A DNA stretch of 53,079 bases, taken from the NCBI GenBank assembly GCA_023262325.1, contig JALRBS010000059.1:1-53079 (forward strand), read 5' to 3'. The first letter of the stretch is position 1, and every line of letters starts with the position of its first letter. A program made the translations under genes and the position numbers. Shown here piece after piece: positions 27,928-35,789 of this stretch. The notes under the pieces are model-generated. The model worked only from the letters and a program-made list of their open reading frames with translations, had not been told where the DNA came from and ran no database searches. This stretch comes from Ilumatobacteraceae bacterium (lineage in GTDB: Bacteria; Actinomycetota; Acidimicrobiia; Acidimicrobiales; Ilumatobacteraceae).

Positions 27928-29625
27928 ATGACCTCATTTGACGACACCCGAGCCGCTTCCGGACGCGTCGATGACGCGCCGTTGCTTGTTGGCCGCTACC
28001 GACTTGAACGTCGCATTGGTCAGGGTGGAATGGCCGAAGTCTGGGTTGCAGTTGATGAACAACTGGACCGCAGAGTTGCGGTGAAATGGCTCAAACCGAA
28101 TCTTGCAACCGATGCTGTCGTCGCCGAACGTTTCCGACGTGAAGCGATCGCCGTCGCCGGCTTGAATCACCCAAACATTGTTTCGGTGCACGATGTGTTC
28201 GAGCACGATGGTCGACAAGCTGTCGTCATGCAACTCGTTGAAGGCCGAAGCCTTCGACAGGTTCTCGATAGCCAGAAACGTCTCGGTCCAGAACTCACCA
28301 TTCACGTCGGAGCGTCAGTTGCGGCGGCACTCGATGCTGCACATGGCGCCGGGTTTGTTCACCGCGATGTGAAACCGGGCAACATTCTCGTAACCGAAGA
28401 CGGCCGGGTGCTGCTCACCGATTTCGGTATCGCAAAAGGTCTTGATGGGCTCGAAGCGGACCTCACCAGCGACAACGTGATGATGGGAACCGCAAAGTAC
28501 CTGTCACCCGAGCAGGTTCGCGGCAACAAACTTGATGGTCGTGCCGACCTGTATTCCCTTGCGCTTGTCCTCTACGAATGTCTTGCAGGTCGTGTGCCGT
28601 TCCTTGGTCAATCCGATGCGGACACCGCCCTCGCTCGACTACAGCGCGACCCAACAGATCTCGCTCACCTTCGTCCAACGTTGCCGATCAGTCTCGTGAA
28701 CCTCATTCACCGCACCCTCGCGCGAAACCCTGCTCACCGGCCTGCGACCGGCGCCGAACTTCGACGCGAACTCATGAACGTCGATACCACGCCCCCGCAC
28801 ATTGACGGAACGCCAATCGAACCGCCAACTCCGCGGGAACGTCCGGTACGGGCCGGCGAATCGGGTCGACTTGCTCGACCAGAAACGATCGCACCGTCAC
28901 CGAGTCCTGAGCTTTTTGATAACCCCTCAGCCGCAATTCCTCGACGGTCAACTCGGCCATGGGTCGCCGTTGGACTTGCCGCGACCTTGATCGCAATCAC
29001 CGTGCTCGGCATCATTCTTTCGACGCAACAAGACGATCCGGCAGGCTCGGTCCAACCACTTCCTGAGGTGACTGCCGCGCCAATCATCGACCGTAATGTC
29101 ACCGACCCGATCATCCTCGATGACGTTGAAGACGTGCTCACAACGCCTGAGGAACCGATCGTCAGTGAAGGATCTGTGAGTGTGGCTGCGTGGGACCCCC
29201 GTGGCGACAACGGTTCCGAGAACGATGCTCAAGCACCGCTCGCTCTCGCTGATGGAAGTCGGGATACGGCGTGGTCGACCGAGTGTTACAGCGACAAATA
29301 TCTCGGGGCGAAGGGCGGAGTTGGACTCGTCATCACACTTCCAGCCGCAAGCACTGGCCGACTAAATTTTGAGAGTCTCAATGGTCCGTTCGGACTTGAG
29401 GTGCTCGCCACTGATGGAGCCGAGCCACCTGCCGATCCAAGCGGTTGGACGAAACTTGGTAACACCACCTACAACAGCGAACCGGGCGCAGTCTCCGTAC
29501 CGGTGACAACTGCGGCAACATACGTCGCCATTTGGATCACCGAACTCGGCCCTGACGACGCATGCTCCTCAGCGAATCCCTATCGCGGACGAATCGGTGA
29601 GTTGCAGTGGATTCCGAGCAGTTAA
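27928..29625 (+). CDS. membrane Ser/Thr protein kinase with MviN-type ectodomain
   Basis: 565 aa. Kinase domain 23-280 with IGQGGMAEVW, catalytic Lys53 (VAVK), HRDVKPGN (Asp147), DFG 165-167, MGTAKYLSPEQ and DLYSLALVLYE: all catalytic residues are kept, so it should be active. A Pro-rich juxtamembrane segment, one membrane helix (344-364) and an ectodomain (about 405-565) follow. In the ectodomain, LADGSRDTAWSTECY and KGGVGLVITL recall the galactose-binding-like domain at the C-terminus of mycobacterial MviN. In mycobacteria this locus encodes MurJ fused to a pseudokinase plus that ectodomain; here MurJ is absent. The 3' end overlaps the sigma-factor gene by 19 bp. Confidence 0.93.
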   Translation: MTSFDDTRAASGRVDDAPLLVGRYRLERRIGQGGMAEVWVAVDEQLDRRVAVKWLKPNLATDAVVAERFRREAIAVAGLNHPNIVSVHDVFEHDGRQAVVMQLVEGRSLRQVLDSQKRLGPELTIHVGASVAAALDAAHGAGFVHRDVKPGNILVTEDGRVLLTDFGIAKGLDGLEADLTSDNVMMGTAKYLSPEQVRGNKLDGRADLYSLALVLYECLAGRVPFLGQSDADTALARLQRDPTDLAHLRPTLPISLVNLIHRTLARNPAHRPATGAELRRELMNVDTTPPHIDGTPIEPPTPRERPVRAGESGRLARPETIAPSPSPELFDNPSAAIPRRSTRPWVAVGLAATLIAITVLGIILSTQQDDPAGSVQPLPEVTAAPIIDRNVTDPIILDDVEDVLTTPEEPIVSEGSVSVAAWDPRGDNGSENDAQAPLALADGSRDTAWSTECYSDKYLGAKGGVGLVITLPAASTGRLNFESLNGPFGLEVLATDGAEPPADPSGWTKLGNTTYNSEPGAVSVPVTTAATYVAIWITELGPDDACSSANPYRGRIGELQWIPSS

Positions 29626-30215
29626 GCGAACAAGAACTTGTTGCAGCCGCACAGAGCGGCGACCGAGCAGCGCTCAGCGCGCTTCTTGAAGCCCAGTACA
29701 ACCGGGTGTTTGCGGTGTGCGTTCGCATGATGGGCGACCGCCATACGGCGGAAGATCAGGCCCAAGAAACACTCATTCGCATCACGCGCTCGTTGAGCAC
29801 CTTTGACGGCAGGGCATCGCTCTCAACCTGGTGCCACCGCGTCGCAACGACGACATGCCTCGATGAAATGCGAAGACGTCGACGTCGGCCAGCCACCTCA
29901 CCGCTCGTGAATGACGAGGGCGTTTCAGTGGATCCAGAGCAGCCTCACTCCACCGAGGCATTCGCCGGAATCGAGTGGTCAGATGTTCGTTCCGATATCG
30001 CCGACGCGCTCAACGCAATTCCTCGCGAGTTTGCAGAGGCTGTCGTCCTCAGAGATGTGCTTGACCTCGAGTACAACGAAATCGCAGAACTCATGAGCGT
30101 CGCGTCCGGAACAGTGAAATCACGTATCGCCCGCGGGCGCGGGATGCTTGCCGAGCGTCTGCGTGGGAACCAAACGCCGGGCGATGAACGTCCAACCGGT
30201 GGAGAAAACCCATGA
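29607..30215 (+). CDS. ECF sigma factor (SigM-like by position)
   Basis: 202 aa. Region 2 (about 20-95): YNRVFAVCVRMMGDRHTAEDQAQETLIRI and STWCHRVATTTCLDEMRRRRRR. Region 4 (about 130-185): ALNAIPREFAEAVVLRDVLDLEY, then VASGTVKSRIARGRGML. The position before an anti-sigma-like gene and trxB/trxA matches mycobacterial sigM. GTG start inside the kinase gene; its stop overlaps the next ATG, so kinase, sigma and anti-sigma are coupled. Target promoters unknown. Confidence 0.93.
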   Translation: MDSEQLSEQELVAAAQSGDRAALSALLEAQYNRVFAVCVRMMGDRHTAEDQAQETLIRITRSLSTFDGRASLSTWCHRVATTTCLDEMRRRRRRPATSPLVNDEGVSVDPEQPHSTEAFAGIEWSDVRSDIADALNAIPREFAEAVVLRDVLDLEYNEIAELMSVASGTVKSRIARGRGMLAERLRGNQTPGDERPTGGENP

Positions 30216-30985
30216 CCGATCACACCGACGACCTCGGGCGTGCAGACGGCGACGAGCCACTGGACGACCTCACGCGTGTGCTCAAAGTCGCGTTTCTTGA
30301 CGACGTGCAGGTTGCAGCATCGGCGCGACAACGCGCCATTCAGGCCGCTCTTGCCGAGCGTGACACTCTGACGCATCGCGATGTCGTTGACCTCAGTTCG
30401 GTTCGTACACGTCGATGGGCCCGATCAACGCTCTCCATCGCCGCCGGACTTCTGCTTGTCGTCGCAGGTGCAAGCCTGTTCGTCAATCGTCAAGGTTCAT
30501 CATTCGACTCGGCGGCGACCGAGTCGATGGTTGCGGAGGACAGTGCAGAACTGCGCGTGAAAGGCGACCTCCCTGCAGCTGATGCTGCTGGTTCGTCACA
30601 CGAGTCGCTTGACAGCGCTGCAGACGAGGAGGTTGTTTCGGCGCAAAGCGAGATGATGGTCGCCGATGCCGCCGCGCCGGCAATCGCTGAGATGTCTGAC
30701 GTCGCTGAGATGGAGGAAGCCGCATCGGAGCCCACCGAGTTGCTCGATGTCACCTCGGACGATGACCTTGTCTCGGTAGCGAGGGAGACGCAATCGTCAA
30801 TTCAACGAGGGGATGTATCTCCACCAGCCGTCGACTGTGTGTTGGTCGGTGGGCTTGTGCCAGTAGCGGTGGTGGGGTACTTCGGTCAAGAGGTTGCGGT
30901 GTACGTCGACGATGTCGCTTCGACCGTGGTCGCCGTGACCACGGCAGACTGCGCGGTTGTTGCGACGGTTCCGTTCAACAAGTAG
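30212..30985 (+). CDS. putative single-pass anti-sigma factor
   Basis: 257 aa. Cytoplasmic segment 1-70, one membrane helix (about 71-91), then an acidic, Ala/Ser-rich external part with two late Cys residues. ATGA overlap with the ECF sigma gene gives strong context for an anti-sigma role. It lacks the HxxxCxxC zinc-binding motif of common anti-sigma factors, like the short Rv3912-type proteins at the same position in mycobacteria. The assignment rests on context and topology. Confidence 0.65.
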   Translation: MTDHTDDLGRADGDEPLDDLTRVLKVAFLDDVQVAASARQRAIQAALAERDTLTHRDVVDLSSVRTRRWARSTLSIAAGLLLVVAGASLFVNRQGSSFDSAATESMVAEDSAELRVKGDLPAADAAGSSHESLDSAADEEVVSAQSEMMVADAAAPAIAEMSDVAEMEEAASEPTELLDVTSDDDLVSVARETQSSIQRGDVSPPAVDCVLVGGLVPVAVVGYFGQEVAVYVDDVASTVVAVTTADCAVVATVPFNK

Positions 30986-31025
30986 CACGGTGTACGTCAC
31001 CTGATCAGCCACTACAGTCCGTTGC

Positions 31026-31373
31026 ATGATCGGGAATCCGTTCACCAACGACGACTGGGCGGCGGAGACTGCCGACCAGATTGATCGTGTTGTTGGCGCC
31101 GTCCGCGATCGGGTCACGAATAACGCAGTACGAGCGGTTCGTGCACTTGTGTTTGGGACAATCGGTCTCATCCTCGGCATCGTTGTCGCCATCCTCGGAG
31201 TCATTCTCGTTACTCGTGGTGTTCAGTCACTCATCAGCCTCGGAACGGGCAATACAGGGGTCGGGCATGGGCGATCGGTGTATCTCGGGTACCTCGCACT
31301 TGGAGCGATCCTCGTTGTCGCCGGGGCGCTGTGCATGAAGCGCCGTGGCCGCTCCGACGATTCCGCTGCCTAA
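31026..31373 (+). CDS. small two-helix membrane protein between anti-sigma and trxB
   Basis: 115 aa. An N-terminal soluble part (about 1-40) is followed by a hydrophobic segment at about 43-65, a GNTGVGHGRS loop and a second segment at about 84-105, ending with a basic tail. No family recognised. It lies 40 nt after the anti-sigma gene and 19 nt before trxB on the same strand; the compact spacing supports a real gene in this operon. Confidence 0.7.
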   Translation: MIGNPFTNDDWAAETADQIDRVVGAVRDRVTNNAVRAVRALVFGTIGLILGIVVAILGVILVTRGVQSLISLGTGNTGVGHGRSVYLGYLALGAILVVAGALCMKRRGRSDDSAA

Positions 31374-31392
31374 GCAATTATTTGGAGTCACC

Positions 31393-32340
31393 ATGAATAC
31401 GCAACATGAACACGTCATCATCATCGGCTCGGGTCCCGCCGGGTTAACGGCTGCGATCTACACGGCGCGAGCGAGTCTGGCCCCGTTCGTTATCGAAGGT
31501 GAGCCGTCGTCAACGAGTGATCAGCCTGGCGGTCAATTGATGCTCACGACTGAGGTCGAGAACTTTCCTGGTTTCCCTTCGGGGGTCATGGGTCCCGAAC
31601 TCATGGCAAATTTCCGAGCGCAGGCGGAACGATTTGGAGCCCGTTTCTTGACCGAGAAAGTAACCAGGGTCGACTTTTCGCAACGACCGTTCCGCGTGTG
31701 GGTTCGCGACACTGAATACACCGCAGACACCATCATCGTTTCGACCGGTGCTCGCTCACTCATGCTTGGTCTTCCCGAAGAGTCCCGTCTCATTGGTCAC
31801 GGCTTGTCAACTTGCGCGACCTGCGACGGCTTTTTCTTCCGTGACCATCACATTGCAGTCGTCGGTGGCGGCGACTCAGCGATTGAGGAAGCAACCTTCC
31901 TTACAAAGTTCGCGTCAAAAGTGACGCTCATTCACCGACGCGATGAGTTCAGGGCGTCGAAAATTATGCAGGAACGAGCGTTTTCAAATCCGAAGATCGA
32001 AGTGTTGTGGAACCACACCGTTACCGCGATTCATGGTGACACTGCGGTGACTGGTATCGAGGTGACGAACACCGTCGATGGCGCAACTTCTGAGTTGCCG
32101 GTCACCGGTGTATTTATTGCGATCGGGCACCGTCCCAACACCGATCTCTTTCACGGCACCCTCGACTGTGATGAAAACGGATACCTCGTCACTGAACCAA
32201 ATTCGTCGCGAACGAATATCGAGGGGGTCTTCGCCTGCGGTGATGTTCAGGATCACACCTACCGCCAGGCGATTACTGCGGCAGGCTCGGGTTGCATGGC
32301 CGCGATCGACGCCGAACGTTGGCTCGAATCACAGCACTAA
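31393..32340 (+). CDS. trxB: thioredoxin reductase
   Basis: 315 aa, full length. FAD motif GSGPAGLTAAIYTARA, FPGFPSG, redox pair CATC, NADPH motif GGGDSAIEEA, and the C-terminal FACGDVQDHTYRQAITAAGSG. ATG 31393 with GGAG 5-8 nt upstream is preferred over an in-frame ATG at 31345 inside the preceding gene. It reduces TrxA, encoded 109 bp downstream. Confidence 0.97.
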   Translation: MNTQHEHVIIIGSGPAGLTAAIYTARASLAPFVIEGEPSSTSDQPGGQLMLTTEVENFPGFPSGVMGPELMANFRAQAERFGARFLTEKVTRVDFSQRPFRVWVRDTEYTADTIIVSTGARSLMLGLPEESRLIGHGLSTCATCDGFFFRDHHIAVVGGGDSAIEEATFLTKFASKVTLIHRRDEFRASKIMQERAFSNPKIEVLWNHTVTAIHGDTAVTGIEVTNTVDGATSELPVTGVFIAIGHRPNTDLFHGTLDCDENGYLVTEPNSSRTNIEGVFACGDVQDHTYRQAITAAGSGCMAAIDAERWLESQH

Positions 32341-32449
32341 CTTGTGCCAACGACCTCGCTGATTGCTCTTCGTCCGCGTGTTGCGACGGTAGTGTCAGGT
32401 TGCACGTGAAGATGTAATCGCAATATGACCGCGGCCAAGGAGGATCAAG

Positions 32450-32782
32450 ATGGCATCGATCAATCTGACAACGAGCACCTTTGATGAAACGATTGGCGCA
32501 TCGGGTGTTCCGGTCGTTGTTGATTTCTGGGCTGAGTGGTGCGGACCGTGCAAGATGGTCGCTCCAATTCTCGACGAGATTGCGACCGAATGTCAGGGTG
32601 AAATGACGATTGCAAAACTCAATGTCGATGAGAATCCTGACATCGCAATGCGCTACCAGGTCATGAGCATTCCAACAATGATCGTGTTTAACGGAGGCGA
32701 GGCCGTGCATCGCATTGTTGGAGCGAAGAGCAAGTCCGCTCTCCTTGAGGAGTTCGGAACATTTCTGGGCAATTCCCACTGA
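32450..32782 (+). CDS. trxA: thioredoxin
   Basis: 110 aa. FWAEWCGPCKMVAPIL carries the WCGPC active site, followed by KLNVDENP and the cis-Pro SIPTM. A strong Shine-Dalgarno AAGGAGG lies 8 nt upstream. The 3' end overlaps the cwlM-like frame. Pairing with trxB just upstream is the usual actinobacterial arrangement. Confidence 0.97.
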   Translation: MASINLTTSTFDETIGASGVPVVVDFWAEWCGPCKMVAPILDEIATECQGEMTIAKLNVDENPDIAMRYQVMSIPTMIVFNGGEAVHRIVGAKSKSALLEEFGTFLGNSH

Positions 32783-33747
32783 AATCTGGCCAACGCGGCG
32801 AAGCTGTTCGCGATTTACAGCGACGCCTCGTTCACGCCAATTTCTCGATTCGCGCCACCGAGAACGGTTGGTTCGGCGAGACAACTGCTGCTGCGGTGCT
32901 CGATTTCCAGCAGCAACATGGCCTTCCAGCAACGGGTAGTTGCGACGAGGTCACCTGGTCGACACTCATCGAAGCAGGATGGACGCTCGGTGACCGTCTT
33001 CTCATGGTGACGGCGCCAAATGTTCGTGGCGAGGACGTCGCTGAACTTCAACGACTGCTGGCGAGACTCGGATTTGATTGTGGTCGCGTCGACGGCATCT
33101 TCGGACCCGATACCGCAACGGCCTTATGCGATTTTCAACGGAATGCCGGCCTCCCCGATGATGGTGTGTGTGGAAGCGACACCGTTGCTGCCTTAGAAAT
33201 TTTCAGAAGGCAGACCGGCGCAGGTCCCGGAGTTGTCATGGTTCGAGAGTCATCTGGGCTCACCACGGGTCGGCGAACACTTGGCCATCTGAGAATCGTC
33301 ATCGGTGAATTTGGCGGCCTCGGTGCACTCGCGCGACAGATCACGACCGCATTGCGACAGCATTCGGCAGCGGCAACGAGTGTCGGGGGTCCTGACCCAT
33401 ACGCGCATGCTCAACTCGCGAATCGCTACCGAGCCGACGTGTACATCGGTTTCGAAGCGTCTGCTGAAGATATTTCGCACCTTCACCACTATTCAGTACC
33501 AGGATTTGAGTCACAGCTCGGACGAGCACTATCGGATGAACTCGTCGCATCGTCGATCTATCCGTGGAATCAACGTGCGACGAGTCAAATCGGCACGCGG
33601 CTACCAATTCTTCGTGAAACGCGCATGCCGGCAGTGCTGTGGAAGGTTGGACCGACGAGCGATGTCGTTTCACTTACGCCGACGATCGTCCGTGGGGTGA
33701 TCATTGGCGTCGAACGTTGGGTGCAGTCGCCTCACGTGTCCCGATAG
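32761..33747 (+). CDS. CwlM-like protein: two peptidoglycan-binding domains plus degenerate amidase_3, apparent AUU start
   Basis: The first standard start (GTG 32896) would cut the first PG-binding domain in half; coding similarity continues upstream as PLKSGQRGEAVRDLQRRL and GWFGETTAAAVLDF. The frame is closed by TGA at 32746 and has no ATG, GTG or TTG before 32896. An ATT at 32761 has GAGGAG exactly 8 nt upstream; CTG 32779 is the alternative. From 32761: 328 aa, PG-binding domains about 10-75 and 78-145, amidase_3-like fold 160-328. The zinc ligands are gone: the PGHGG site reads EFGG, the SxHxN site reads GFEAS, and the late Glu site reads LWKVG. Mycobacterial CwlM at this position is a regulator, not a hydrolase. 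Confidence 0.85.
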   Translation: MSGQFPLKSGQRGEAVRDLQRRLVHANFSIRATENGWFGETTAAAVLDFQQQHGLPATGSCDEVTWSTLIEAGWTLGDRLLMVTAPNVRGEDVAELQRLLARLGFDCGRVDGIFGPDTATALCDFQRNAGLPDDGVCGSDTVAALEIFRRQTGAGPGVVMVRESSGLTTGRRTLGHLRIVIGEFGGLGALARQITTALRQHSAAATSVGGPDPYAHAQLANRYRADVYIGFEASAEDISHLHHYSVPGFESQLGRALSDELVASSIYPWNQRATSQIGTRLPILRETRMPAVLWKVGPTSDVVSLTPTIVRGVIIGVERWVQSPHVSR

Positions 33748-33892
33748 TTCGCTCACAGCGCAACTTCTACATTTTATGCAGTTTTTTCGACCAATATGGG
33801 ATATTTATGCATTATTTGTGTATTATCCACAGGGTTATCCCTGAGGTGTGCATAGGTATCAACCTCAACCTATGAATGACGTGTGGTGTCGC
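33748..33892. promoter_or_regulatory. AT-rich convergent gap with a perfect DnaA box
   Basis: Between the stops of the cwlM-like and parB genes lies an AT-rich stretch (33765-33827, several TTTAT/ATTAT runs) followed by a perfect DnaA box TTATCCACA at 33823-33831 and a TTATCC repeat at 33835-33840. Two genes end here, so a promoter role is unlikely; an auxiliary DnaA-binding site or unwinding element is possible. Confidence 0.5.
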
Positions 33893-33907
33893 TCAGGTTG
33901 AGGTTGA
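33859..33907 (-). terminator. 13-bp inverted repeat across the parB stop
   Basis: TCAACCTCAACCT (33859-33871) and AGGTTGAGGTTGA (33895-33907) are perfect 13-nt inverted repeats around a 23-nt loop; the second arm encodes the last parB codons. No T-tract follows, so it may act as a bidirectional stop or stability hairpin for the convergent transcripts. Confidence 0.5.
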
Positions 33908-34828
33908 GGGTATGTCGACCTCGGATCGATGAACGTCGGCAAGTGCGTCAAAGATTCGGTGGAGGTCTGCCCGATCAGCAAATTCAATGCTGATACGCCC
34001 TTTGGTGGCGCCCAGTGCGACTCGAACCCGCGTCGAGAGTTGCTCGCTGAGTAGTCGCTCGAGTTCCAACACTCCTGCATCTCGAAGGCGGGTGCCTTCA
34101 ACAAGCCCCGCACCGTCAATGAGTTCTCTTTCGCGTTCAGGTACATCTGGTGTCTGCGGTGGTGCGATCAGCGCTTCAAGTTGACGAACGGTGAGGTCAT
34201 TGCGCACCGCCACCACCGCAAGCTGCTCTTGTTGTAACGCATTGTCGACGGACAACAACGCTCGAGCGTGGCGAGCAGTCAGTTGGCCCTCGTCGACGAA
34301 CGCCTGAACTGAGGTGGGGAGGCCGAGGAGACGAAGACTGTTCGTGATCGCTGAGCGGCTCTTTCCCACGCGTTCCGCGACTTGTTCGTGGGTCAGTCCA
34401 AAGTCGTCAATGAGTTGGTTGTATGCAGCAGCTTCTTCAAGAGGCGTGAGATCTGCACGATGGAGATTCTCAACAAGCGCCTGCTCCATCGATGACATGT
34501 CATCGGTTGTTCGAATCACCGCTGGAATCAGCACAAGCCCGGCACGAGTCGCCGCTCGCCACCGACGCTCGCCCGCAATGAGTTCAAAGCCATCGTTTAC
34601 TGGGCGAACAAGAATTGGCTGCAGCACCCCAAGTTGACGAATTGACGCAGAGAGATCGTTAAGGCCATCCTCGTCAAAATGACGTCGCGGTTGATGTGGA
34701 TTCGGTGTAATTGAGTTGATCGGGATTTCTCGAAGCGATGGACCGGCGTCTGCACGGCCAAAGACTTCGTCCATCCCTGTGGGAATAAGTGAACTTAAAC
34801 CCCTACCTGGTCGTTGGCTGCGAGCCAT
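33893..34828 (-). CDS. parB: chromosome-partitioning protein ParB
   Basis: 311 aa CTPase clamp. N-terminal GRGLSSLIPTG, CTP-binding GERRWRA (87-93) and ENLHRADLTPLEEA, helix-turn-helix LTHEQVAERVGKSRSAITNSLRL, then the dimerisation domain. ATG 34828 with AGGAGG upstream is preferred over 34870; the parA stop lies 26 nt inside. By my alignment from memory, the four residues that separate ParB from Noc site choice (173/179/184/201 in the published numbering) are Arg158, Ser164, Gly169 and Arg186 here. The last is basic, as in Noc, while the first is ParB-like. A parS-like site with a Noc-type core is at 35692. Confidence 0.95.
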   Translation of the reverse strand: MARSQRPGRGLSSLIPTGMDEVFGRADAGPSLREIPINSITPNPHQPRRHFDEDGLNDLSASIRQLGVLQPILVRPVNDGFELIAGERRWRAATRAGLVLIPAVIRTTDDMSSMEQALVENLHRADLTPLEEAAAYNQLIDDFGLTHEQVAERVGKSRSAITNSLRLLGLPTSVQAFVDEGQLTARHARALLSVDNALQQEQLAVVAVRNDLTVRQLEALIAPPQTPDVPERERELIDGAGLVEGTRLRDAGVLELERLLSEQLSTRVRVALGATKGRISIEFADRADLHRIFDALADVHRSEVDIPSTST

Positions 34829-35639
34829 CGTGCACCTCCTGTGCGATATCAAGGTATGCAATCGCCCCACGAGAGGTTGGGTCGTAGGTAATGATTGGCA
34901 TCCCGTATTTCGGTGCCTCTGACAAGCGGATGTTTCGAGGCACGACAGTCTTCAATACGGTGGAACCGAAGTGCTGTCGAATTTCTGTCACTACCTCCTC
35001 AGCGAGGTTTGTGCGTCCGTCATACATGACGCAGACAATTGATGACACTTCAAGGTGTGGATTCAGGCCACTCCGCCGAATCCGAAGCACATTCTCGAGA
35101 AGTTGACCAACCCCCTCAAGGGCAAAGTATTCACACTGGATAGGAATAAGTACCTCTTGGGCGGCACAGAGCGCGTTCAGTGTCAACAGTCCAAGCGACG
35201 GGGGACAGTCAATAATGATGTAGTCGAAGTTGTGTCGTACCTGGTCAACGGCGTTTTTCAGGCGTGTTTCACGGGCCAACATCGAGTACATCGACATTTC
35301 AGCGTCGGCTAGCCGAAGATTCGACGCTGCGACGCTGAGACCTGGAATTTCAGTCGGTGTGATTGCATCAGTGAGTGGCAACTCATCGATGAGCACGTCA
35401 AGAATTGTGTTCTCGAGGCTTCGCACGTCGAGGCCGAGTCCACTCGAGGCGTTTGCTTGTGGGTCAAGATCGATAAGGAGTACCCGTTGATGCAAGGTTG
35501 CGAGGGCTGCCGCGGTGTTGATCGAGGTCGTTGTCTTGCCCACTCCACCTTTTTGATTCGCAACGGCGATGACACGCGGCAACGTACGTCCTGTTACAGG
35601 AGGCAACGTTGTTGGTTGATGCTCAAAATCAGCACTCAT
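34803..35639 (-). CDS. parA: chromosome-partitioning ATPase ParA
   Basis: 278 aa deviant Walker ATPase: KGGVGKTTTS with signature Lys, LIDLDPQANASSGLG, IIIDCPPSLGLLTLNA, and the C-terminal VPRNIRLSEAPKYGMPI typical of chromosomal ParA/Soj. An N-terminal extension of about 20 residues precedes the ATPase. Operon with parB through overlapping frames; a parS-like palindrome lies 53 bp upstream. Confidence 0.97.
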   Translation of the reverse strand: MSADFEHQPTTLPPVTGRTLPRVIAVANQKGGVGKTTTSINTAAALATLHQRVLLIDLDPQANASSGLGLDVRSLENTILDVLIDELPLTDAITPTEIPGLSVAASNLRLADAEMSMYSMLARETRLKNAVDQVRHNFDYIIIDCPPSLGLLTLNALCAAQEVLIPIQCEYFALEGVGQLLENVLRIRRSGLNPHLEVSSIVCVMYDGRTNLAEEVVTEIRQHFGSTVLKTVVPRNIRLSEAPKYGMPIITYDPTSRGAIAYLDIAQEVHDGSQPTTR

Positions 35640-35691
35640 TCCTCATACTCTGCCGCGCGGAGCGCCCGAAGCGCAACTCAAATTTGTGAAA

Positions 35692-35707
35692 TGTTTCCCG
35701 GGAAACA
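35692..35707. promoter_or_regulatory. parS-like palindrome with a Noc-type core
   Basis: TGTTTCCCGGGAAACA is a perfect 16-bp palindrome. The outer positions match parS (TGTTTCACGTGAAACA); the central CCCGGG matches the Noc site (ATTTCCCGGGAAAT). It sits directly upstream of parA, where origin-proximal parS sites are found. A degenerate copy with the same left half lies at 35790-35805. Confidence 0.75.
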
Positions 35708-35712
35708 CTGAG

Positions 35713-35784
35713 TTATCCACAAACTCTGACTCTCAACTTGAGGCGCGCAGTTACATTTGTGGAATTTCACCCATGTTATCCACA
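35713..35784. promoter_or_regulatory. two perfect DnaA boxes beside the parS-like site
   Basis: TTATCCACA occurs at 35713-35721 and 35776-35784, same orientation, in the 166-bp parA-rsmG gap. Both are exact matches to the strong DnaA box, better than any box in the dnaA-dnaN gap. Confidence 0.75.
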
Positions 35785-35789
35785 GTATA

